14,194 bases of DNA from Pseudolabrys sp. GTDB taxonomy: Bacteria > Pseudomonadota > Alphaproteobacteria > Rhizobiales > Xanthobacteraceae. This document shows, piece by piece, positions 1 through 5,380 of the stretch (position 1 is its first letter; each line of letters starts with the position of its first letter). The position numbers and the translations under genes were made by a program. A model generated the notes under the pieces. The model saw only the letters and a list, made by a program, of their open reading frames with translations, was not told the DNA's origin and ran no database searches. The stretch is taken from assembly GCA_026125925.1 (NCBI GenBank), contig JAHCKF010000045.1, forward strand, positions 1 to 14,194, written 5' to 3'.

Positions 1-158
1 TGGTGCTGCTGCCGCTGGCGCTGGCCGCCAACTGGTTCGGCTTCTGGCTGGTCAAGGTGACGCCGCAGGAGCGGTTCTACAAGATCATGCTGGCCGTGAT
101 GCTGCTCTTGTCGATCGAACTGACCCGCGAGGGCGTCATGGAGTTGTGGGTTAACTGA
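1..158 (+). CDS. C-terminal end of an integral membrane protein, probably TauE/SafE (TSUP) permease
   Basis: Only the last 52 codons are present, read from base 3 (GTG, valine) to TGA at 156-158; the beginning lies outside the window. The fragment has a hydrophobic stretch (LLPLALAANWFGFWLV), a short polar turn (KVTPQERFYK), a second hydrophobic stretch (IMLAVMLLLSIEL) and a short polar tail. A turn of the type 'xxSPExFxK' between the last two helices is typical of the end of TauE/SafE sulfite/sulfoacetate exporter-like permeases, so I infer that family. No substrate can be assigned. The fragment is too short to exclude another multi-pass transporter. Confidence 0.5.
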   Translation, partial: VLLPLALAANWFGFWLVKVTPQERFYKIMLAVMLLLSIELTREGVMELWVN

Positions 159-159
159 A

Positions 160-256
160 CGTCGTCCCCGCGAAGGCGGGGACCCATACGCCGTGTCCTC
201 TCGACAGTCCGGTGGCTATGGGTCCCGGGCCTCGCTATCGCTCGCCCGGGACGACG
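160..256. repeat. Nested intergenic palindromic element (REP-like)
   Basis: The outer arms CGTCGT (160-165) and ACGACG (251-256) are complementary. Inside them are three further pairings: CCCCGC (166-171) with GCGGGG (176-181), GACCCATA (181-188) with TATGGGTC (217-224), and CCCGGGC (224-230) with GCCCGGG (244-250). The element fills most of the space between the membrane protein stop and the acyl-CoA synthetase. From general knowledge, extragenic palindromes beginning GTCGTCCC and ending GGGACGAC are common in Bradyrhizobiaceae genomes; that this is such a repeat copy is inferred, since no second copy of the same type is in the window. Confidence 0.7.
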
Positions 257-312
257 AGATTGCTTGTTGCCGGATTTCTTCGCTAACCTCTCGCCATTGA
301 GGGGAAACGACC

Positions 313-1953
313 ATGGCCAGCGCGCCCAACAAGACGCCTTACGATACCGATCTCGACCGCAACCCGGCGAACTTCCAGCCGCTGACGCCGCTCGGCTTTC
401 TCGAGCGCGCGGCGAGCGTTTATCCGGACCACACCGCCATCATCCACGGCAAGCTGCGGCGCAATTACGCCGAGTTCTATGCGCGGTCGCGGCGGTTGGC
501 GTCAGCCCTGGCGAAGCGCGGCATTAAGCGCGGCGACACCGTCTCGGCGATGCTGGCCAATACGCCGGCGATGCTGGAATGCCATTACGGCGTGCCGATG
601 TGCCAGGCGGTGCTCAACACGCTGAACACGCGGCTCGACGCCGCCATCATCGCCTTCTCGCTCGACCACGCCGACGCCAAGGTCGTCATCATCGACCGCG
701 AATATGCCAAGGTGATGAAGGAGGCACTCGGCCTCGCCAAGGTCAAGCCGCTGATCATCGACTACGACGACCCGGAATATGCCGGCGCCGGCGACCGGCT
801 CGGCGAGATCGAATACGAGGACTTCATCACGCAAGGCGATCCGGATTTCGCCTGGACGATGCCGGACGACGAATGGGATGCGATCACGCTCAACTACACC
901 TCCGGCACCACCGGCGATCCGAAGGGCGTCGTCTATCATCATCGCGGCGCGCATCTGCTCGCGGTCGGCAATGTCGTCACCTGTTCGATGGGCAAGCACC
1001 CGGTGTATCTGTGGACGCTGCCGATGTTCCACTGCAACGGCTGGTGTTTCCCGTGGTCGATCTCGGTCGTTGCCGGCACGCATGTCTGCCTGCGCTATGT
1101 GCGCGCGGCGGCGATGTATGACGCCATCGCGAGCCACAAGGTGACGCATCTGTGCGGCGCGCCGATCGTGATGTCGGTGCTGCTCAATGCCAGCGACGCC
1201 GAGAAGAAGCCGCTGCCGCATGTCGTCGAATTCTTCACCGCCGCCGCGCCGCCGCCCGAGGCGGTGCTGGCCGCGATGAAGGACGCCGGCTTCAACGTCA
1301 CGCATCTCTACGGCCTGACCGAATGCTACGGCCCTGCGGTGGTCAATGACTGGCACGACGAGTGGAACGCGCTGCCCGCCGATCAGCAGGCGGCGAAGAA
1401 GGCGCGCCAGGGCGTGCGCTACGGCGCGCTGGAGGCGCTCGACGTCATGGACCCCGAGACCATGCAGCCGGTCGCGCGCGACGGCGCGTCGATGGGCGAA
1501 GTGATGATGCGCGGCAACGTGGTGATGAAGGGCTATCTCAAGAACCGGAAATCGACCGACGCCGCCTTTGCCGGCGGCTGGTTCCACACCGGCGATCTCG
1601 GTGTCATGCACGCCGACGGCTACATCCAGCTCAAGGACCGCAGCAAGGACATCATCATCTCCGGCGGCGAGAACATCTCATCCATCGAAGTCGAAGACGC
1701 GCTGTACAAGCATCCGGCGGTGATGGCGGTGGCGGTGGTCGCCAAGCAGGACGACAAGTGGGGCGAGACGCCCTGCGCCTTCGTCGAACTCAAGGCCGGC
1801 GCGACAGCCAGCGCCGATGACCTCACCCAATGGTGCAAGAAGCACCTCGCCGGCTACAAGGTGCCGCGCCACATCGTGTTCGCCGAAATCCCGAAGACGA
1901 GCACGGGGAAGATCCAGAAGTTCAGGCTGCGAGAGATGACGAAGGCGGTTTGA
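313..1953 (+). CDS. Acyl-CoA synthetase (AMP-forming, ANL superfamily)
   Basis: A full-length 546-residue adenylate-forming enzyme, expected to activate a carboxylic acid with ATP to an acyl-adenylate and transfer it to CoA in the cytoplasm. The P-loop-like core YTSGTTGDPKG is at residues 195-205, the adenine-binding YGLTECYG at 333-340, and the hinge-side FHTGDLG has Asp428 that would bind the ribose hydroxyls. RSKDIIISGGENISS follows, and the catalytic Lys533 is in TSTGK near the C-terminus, so all core motifs are intact. The N-terminal FQPLTPLGFLERAA and the overall motif spacing resemble the medium-chain/benzoate-like acyl-activating subgroup, but substrate cannot be read from sequence. 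The ATG has a GAGGGG ribosome site about 8 bases upstream. It has no same-strand partner: the next gene converges on it. FadD or a methylthiopropionate-CoA ligase are alternative names. Confidence 0.92.
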   Translation: MASAPNKTPYDTDLDRNPANFQPLTPLGFLERAASVYPDHTAIIHGKLRRNYAEFYARSRRLASALAKRGIKRGDTVSAMLANTPAMLECHYGVPMCQAVLNTLNTRLDAAIIAFSLDHADAKVVIIDREYAKVMKEALGLAKVKPLIIDYDDPEYAGAGDRLGEIEYEDFITQGDPDFAWTMPDDEWDAITLNYTSGTTGDPKGVVYHHRGAHLLAVGNVVTCSMGKHPVYLWTLPMFHCNGWCFPWSISVVAGTHVCLRYVRAAAMYDAIASHKVTHLCGAPIVMSVLLNASDAEKKPLPHVVEFFTAAAPPPEAVLAAMKDAGFNVTHLYGLTECYGPAVVNDWHDEWNALPADQQAAKKARQGVRYGALEALDVMDPETMQPVARDGASMGEVMMRGNVVMKGYLKNRKSTDAAFAGGWFHTGDLGVMHADGYIQLKDRSKDIIISGGENISSIEVEDALYKHPAVMAVAVVAKQDDKWGETPCAFVELKAGATASADDLTQWCKKHLAGYKVPRHIVFAEIPKTSTGKIQKFRLREMTKAV

Positions 1954-1955
1954 AG

Positions 1956-2035
1956 CCGTAGCCCGGATGGAGCGAAGCGAAATCCGGGGCAACCTGTCGA
2001 TCGTCCCGTTGCGCTGCGCTTCACCCGGGCTACGG
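1956..2035. repeat. Intergenic palindromic element between convergent genes
   Basis: Long complementary arms CCGTAGCCCGG (1956-1966) and CCGGGCTACGG (2025-2035) enclose a second hairpin, CCGGAT (1963-1968) with ATCCGG (1982-1987). It begins two bases after the acyl-CoA synthetase stop and ends 16 bases before the stop of the convergent lipoprotein gene, so it occupies nearly the whole spacer. Repeats starting GTAGCCCGGATGGAGCGAAG are very common between genes in Bradyrhizobium-type genomes (recalled, not searched). The fold could also act as a two-way transcription terminator or mRNA 3' end protector, though no T-run follows it. Confidence 0.75.
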
Positions 2036-2051
2036 TTGCCCCACCTAACCC

Positions 2052-2327
2052 CTAATACCCCTGGCTGAACGGCTTGAGCGCGCTGTCGCCCGTCATCGAG
2101 TCGAGCATGCGTTGATAGCCCCGGGTGCCGCTCGCGTGCTCGTTGGCGAGGCGCTTGCGGCAATCGTTGTATTCCGCCGAATTCGGCGCACCGGCCGGGC
2201 GGCACTTGGCGTCATCGGCTGCGACCTGGTCCTGCGCCGTCGCCTCGAGACGTGCCTTGCGCGCCTCGTCGTATTGCGCGCAGCCGGCGAGAGACGTCAG
2301 AGCCAGAAGCACCGCCACCATCCGCAT
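2052..2327 (-). CDS. Small putative lipoprotein with a conserved cysteine pair
   Basis: A 91-residue protein beginning with a lipoprotein signal: hydrophobic residues 3-14 end in the lipobox L-A-G-C with Cys16 as the probable lipidation site. The mature part is helical and charged (residues 17-40), followed by DDAKCRPAGAPNSAEYNDCR, in which Cys42 and Cys56 may form a disulfide. Short lipoproteins with a 'DDxxCxxxGxxxxSxxYxxCR' segment are frequent in Rhizobiales, but I know of no assigned function. The start is supported by AAGGAG eight bases before the ATG. Asp is absent at position +2 after the cysteine (Ala17), which favours outer membrane sorting if the E. coli rule applies. The gene converges with the acyl-CoA synthetase and diverges from the GAF gene. 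Confidence 0.8.
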   Translation of the reverse strand: MRMVAVLLALTSLAGCAQYDEARKARLEATAQDQVAADDAKCRPAGAPNSAEYNDCRKRLANEHASGTRGYQRMLDSMTGDSALKPFSQGY

Positions 2328-2689
2328 GACCCAATCTCCTTGTCTGACGCCTGACGGCCGCGATCGATGCGCCGCGTCGAAGGAGATAGCCCGGCCGCGG
2401 CGTCAGCGAAACCATGAAACGCCGGACCCTGGGGAGCGCGCCACGCCGGGCTCGCCACGAGGTTCCGTTGTGCTTCGCCCATGCCACGAGAGATTCGGCG
2501 CCGCTTCTGCCCCACATTCACCGGCCACCTGCGCCGCGGCCAAACCGGTAGCCAAGTGTTCTCTCGCCCGCGATCGCGCGCGTCCATACCTCTCGCAGCC
2601 CCGGCTGCGGCCAAATGTTACCAGCACTGGTGGGCAACCGGCGCCAATGATATCATTTTCTTTGAATATGAGGCGCGCCGGGACGGGAC
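2328..2689. other. Gene-free divergent spacer of 362 bases
   Basis: This lies between the start of the lipoprotein (minus) and the start of the GAF protein (plus), so it should hold promoters for both. Open frames here are GC-driven and have neither ribosome sites nor recognisable products. Two small symmetric sites stand out near the GAF side: ACCAGCACTGGT around 2618-2630 (5-base arms) and the perfect 10-base palindrome ATGATATCAT at 2647-2656, in a locally AT-rich patch. I could not assign a convincing -35/-10 pair on either strand. I see no RNA gene or repeat. Confidence 0.6.
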
Positions 2690-3424
2690 ATGAATCGAAC
2701 CGTTGTCAGTTTCAATATCGAACGTTTTCGCAAGCTGCTCGAGATCGAAACCGACGGCGAAAAGCGCCGCACCATCATCAATCTGCTCGCCGAAGAGAAG
2801 AATAAAATCGCGGCGCTGGATGGTACGACTTCGGACGACCGGCATTGCTTCAGCCGGCAATGCGCCAAGTGCGGCGGCGAACTCAGCGTGCTGACGCAAA
2901 GTTCCCGCTTCCGCCCGCCGCACGACCACGTCGTCACCACCTATTTCGAGTGCTCGCGCTGCATCCACATCCAGATCGACGATCGCGTGACGCCGGCGGG
3001 CGACCACCTCGATGACATCCTGCGCCTGGCGATGGCCGAGGTCGGCGCCAGCAAGGGCAATATCCAGTTGCTCGACCGCGGCAGCCAGTCGTTGTTCATC
3101 GCGGCACATCGCGGCTTCGAACGGCCCTTCCTCGATTATTTCCGCACCGTATCGGCGAGCGACAATTGCGCCTGCGGCATCGCCTTGCGCGAGCAGAAAC
3201 GCATCATCGTCAAGGACGTCGATGGCGACAGCAACTGGACGCCGATGCTGGGGGTGGCGCGTGACGCCGGCTTCCGCGCCGTGCAATCGACGCCGCTGAT
3301 CGGCCGCGACCACCGCGTCGCCGGCATGCTGTCCACGCATTTCGATGGGCCGCATTGCCCGAGCGAAGACGACTTCAAGCGCATGGCGCGCCACATCGCG
3401 CGCGCCTTCGACATTATCGGTTAA
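2690..3424 (+). CDS. Zinc-ribbon-like plus GAF domain protein
   Basis: A 244-residue soluble protein with three visible parts. Residues 10-43 form a charged helix (RKLLEIETDGEKRRTIINL then LAEEEK-like LAEEKNKIAAL), a segment that also occurs as a small stand-alone motif in Rhizobiales proteins. Residues 58-91 carry CxxC (58/61) and CxxC (88/91) about 27 residues apart, the layout of a four-cysteine zinc ribbon. Residues about 100-240 match a GAF domain, ending in the typical AVQSTPLIGRDHRVAGMLSTH strand-turn-strand. GAF domains bind small ligands or sense redox and light. There is no kinase, cyclase, phosphodiesterase or HTH output, so it probably signals through a partner; this is inference. 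The ribosome site is weak (GGGACGGGAC before the ATG). It ends 24 bases from the convergent SH3 gene. The GAF call is firm and the zinc call moderate. Confidence 0.8.
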   Translation: MNRTVVSFNIERFRKLLEIETDGEKRRTIINLLAEEKNKIAALDGTTSDDRHCFSRQCAKCGGELSVLTQSSRFRPPHDHVVTTYFECSRCIHIQIDDRVTPAGDHLDDILRLAMAEVGASKGNIQLLDRGSQSLFIAAHRGFERPFLDYFRTVSASDNCACGIALREQKRIIVKDVDGDSNWTPMLGVARDAGFRAVQSTPLIGRDHRVAGMLSTHFDGPHCPSEDDFKRMARHIARAFDIIG

Positions 3425-3448
3425 CGCAGGTTCCGTCGGCGCGGGGCG

Positions 3449-4021
3449 CTAGACGTGCTCGCCAGGATAGGCGCCCCACAGCCGCGTCTGCCGCACATAA
3501 CCTGAGCGCGAGCGCACATCGACCTCGCACCAGTTGCCGTCGCAGCTCTCGATCCTGACCACCACCTTGCGCTGCAGATAAGCGACGACCGGCGCCTTGG
3601 CCGAGGCCTCGCTGCGCATCGGCACCGTGGTCGAGCCCGACCAGGGCGCGACCACGCCGAAGCGACGGCCGCTGAGCAGCGCGCCATGGATCCAGCCTTC
3701 CTTGCCGTCCCAGTCGCGAATGCGGCGCCAGTGGCCGTATTCGGCGGTGACTTCCACCGGCAGCGAACGGCGCACGAAGGTCCAGAGAATGCGATAGCCG
3801 GTGCCGGGACCGACGCGGACATTGGCCGGCTTCGCTTTCACCGACACGAAGCGCGGCATCGGAAAACCGGTCACCGGGCCGACCTGGTCCGGACTGCCCG
3901 CGAGCGCGGCCGGCAGGGCCGCGGCCATGACCAGGACGATCGCGCAGCACGCGACGATCGCGATGCGACCGATGATCGCTGCTGCGAATGTTGCCGCTCT
4001 GTTCGGGTTGCGCCGATTCAT
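3449..4021 (-). CDS. Exported protein with two bacterial SH3 domains
   Basis: A 190-residue protein with a basic N-terminus (MNRRNPNR), a long hydrophobic stretch at residues 12-41 ending in ALA-G that is either a signal peptide or an anchor, and two SH3-like repeats. The first (about 57-118) contains ANVRVGPGTGYRILW and GKEGWIHGALLSGRR; the second (about 125-183) has VPMRSEASAKAPVVAYLQ and GYVRQTRLWG with Cys160 and Cys165 near each other. This fits the SH3_4 (DUF1058) family common in Alphaproteobacteria, whose SH3 folds are thought to touch peptidoglycan. It diverges from a peptidoglycan carboxypeptidase, in keeping with an envelope role. No Shine-Dalgarno precedes the ATG; a TATAAG box eight bases upstream suggests a leaderless message. 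A shorter start at Met32 would destroy the export signal, so I keep the long form. Confidence 0.85.
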   Translation of the reverse strand: MNRRNPNRAATFAAAIIGRIAIVACCAIVLVMAAALPAALAGSPDQVGPVTGFPMPRFVSVKAKPANVRVGPGTGYRILWTFVRRSLPVEVTAEYGHWRRIRDWDGKEGWIHGALLSGRRFGVVAPWSGSTTVPMRSEASAKAPVVAYLQRKVVVRIESCDGNWCEVDVRSRSGYVRQTRLWGAYPGEHV

Positions 4022-4029
4022 CCGAATAA

Positions 4030-4035
4030 CTTATA
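4030..4035 (-). promoter_or_regulatory. Putative -10 box giving a leaderless SH3 transcript
   Basis: On the minus strand TATAAG (5 of 6 to TATAAT) lies eight bases before the ATG of the SH3 gene, with a weak -35-like GTGTCG 17 bases further upstream (3 of 6). A start site 7-8 bases after this box would fall on the A of the ATG. That agrees with the lack of any ribosome site. It rests on one box and a poor -35, so it is tentative. Confidence 0.4.
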
Positions 4036-4160
4036 GCGGCTTCTCAGGGGGACGACACACTCCATCGTGGATCATGCGGCGCGTATCGACAGCCGTGTGA
4101 CCGACTTTGTCCGCCGGCGCAACACGCCACGCGGTTCCACGCCGAAAGGAGCGTTCGCGC

Positions 4161-5339
4161 ATGATCTTCGCGCCGCTGCGCAGCCGTATCGCCCTCGCCT
4201 TTTGTCTCTCTCTTCTGTTCTGCACCGCATCGGCTGCGCCGTCGCTGGCAGCCAAGTCCGCCGCCTATGTGCTCGATGCCACCACCGGCAAGACGCTGTA
4301 TTCGCGCCACGGCCATGCCAGGCGCTATCCGGCATCGCTGACCAAGATGATGACGCTCTACCTGCTGTTCGAGGATCTCGAACACGGCCGCGTCACGCTC
4401 AACACCAAATTCAAGGTGTCGAAGCACGCCGCGTCGCGAGAACCGTCGAAGCTGTGGCTCAAGCCGGGGCAGACCATTTCGGCGCTCGATGCGATCCACG
4501 CCGTGGTGACGTTGTCGGCCAACGATGCCGCCGCGGTCATTGGCGAGGCGCTGGCGGGCAGCGAGAGCAAGTTCGCGCGCCGCATGACCAAAACCGCGCA
4601 CCGGCTCGGCATGAAGCACACCCGTTTCGCCAACGCCTCGGGCCTGCCAAATCGGCGGCAATACACCACCGCGCGCGACATGGCGGTGTTGGGGGCCGCG
4701 CTGCAGGCGCGCTTCCCCAAGCACTACCGCTATTTCATCACCCGCAAGTTCGCCTTCCGCGGCCGGGTTTACCCGAACCACAATCATCTGCTGTCGCTGA
4801 AGGGTGTGGACGGCATCAAGACCGGCTACACGCGCGCCTCCGGCTTCAACATCGTCACCTCGGTGCGGCGCGGCGGCCGCAAGATGATCGTCGTGGTCAT
4901 GGGCGGGCCGAGCTACAAGAAGCGCGACGCGCGGGCGCGGCAGCTCATCAAGCGGCATTTCGCCCGCGCCCATCGCGGCAAGCGCTATTACGCCGGCCTG
5001 ATGACGGCGATCGGCCGCGCCGAGAATCTCAATCTCGAGGTGGCGACGACGAAGAAGCCGCCGGTCGATGCCGCGCGGCTGAATTACAGCATCCGCATCG
5101 GCGCGCTGCCCTCGCAGGCGGCGGCGGACCGCGTCATCGCCAGCGCGACACCGGTGATGCGCGAGGTCAGCGATACGGCGCGGCCGCTGACGCAGAAAAG
5201 CGAGGTCGGCGACAAGACCTACTTCCGGGCGATCTTCAAGGGCTTCGCCGATCTGGCCAGCGCCGAGGCCGCCTGCACGCGGCTCAAGCGCGAGGACTTC
5301 GACTGCTATCCGGTGCTGCGCTCGGCCGACGCGCGCTGA
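4161..5339 (+). CDS. D-alanyl-D-alanine carboxypeptidase (PBP5/DacF type) with C-terminal SPOR domain
   Basis: A 392-residue exported serine peptidase of family S11 that trims the terminal D-Ala of peptidoglycan pentapeptides in the periplasm. I chose the ATG at 4161 because AAGGAG sits at 4146-4151 with a 9-base gap and a clean signal peptide follows (residues 1 to about 30, hydrophobic 10-23). The longer frame opening at TTG 4107 has no ribosome site and would bury the signal. The three active-site motifs are intact: SLTK with nucleophile Ser59 and Lys62, S-A-N at 119-121, and KTG at 220-222. Residues about 308-385 (NYSIRIGALPSQAAADRV to the DCYPV near the end) look like a SPOR domain, which binds denuded glycan at division sites. 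That suggests septal recruitment, an inference. It replaces the usual PBP5 C-terminal amphipathic anchor; I see no membrane helix at the C-terminus. Confidence 0.93.
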   Translation: MIFAPLRSRIALAFCLSLLFCTASAAPSLAAKSAAYVLDATTGKTLYSRHGHARRYPASLTKMMTLYLLFEDLEHGRVTLNTKFKVSKHAASREPSKLWLKPGQTISALDAIHAVVTLSANDAAAVIGEALAGSESKFARRMTKTAHRLGMKHTRFANASGLPNRRQYTTARDMAVLGAALQARFPKHYRYFITRKFAFRGRVYPNHNHLLSLKGVDGIKTGYTRASGFNIVTSVRRGGRKMIVVVMGGPSYKKRDARARQLIKRHFARAHRGKRYYAGLMTAIGRAENLNLEVATTKKPPVDAARLNYSIRIGALPSQAAADRVIASATPVMREVSDTARPLTQKSEVGDKTYFRAIFKGFADLASAEAACTRLKREDFDCYPVLRSADAR

Positions 5340-5355
5340 GGCGCGCCGGCGAGAG

Positions 5356-5380
5356 GGTGAGGACGCGGCGCGCCCTCACC
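5356..5380. terminator. Possible hairpin between convergent genes
   Basis: GGTGAGG (5356-5362) pairs with CCTCACC (5374-5380) around an 11-base GC-rich loop. It lies 17 bases after the carboxypeptidase stop and overlaps the last codons of the convergent outer membrane protein gene. No T-run follows on either strand, so intrinsic termination is doubtful. Confidence 0.3.

Noticed and set aside
502..1611. 369-codon minus-strand frame inside the acyl-CoA synthetase
   Set aside because: His/Arg-rich shadow with no motif, opposite a complete enzyme.
2403..2627. Short frames on both strands in the spacer before the GAF gene
   Set aside because: Overlapping frames on several phases, Arg/Gly-rich, no ribosome sites or family features.
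4107..4160. 18-codon upstream extension of the carboxypeptidase from TTG
   Set aside because: No ribosome site, and it would place a polar lead ahead of the signal peptide.
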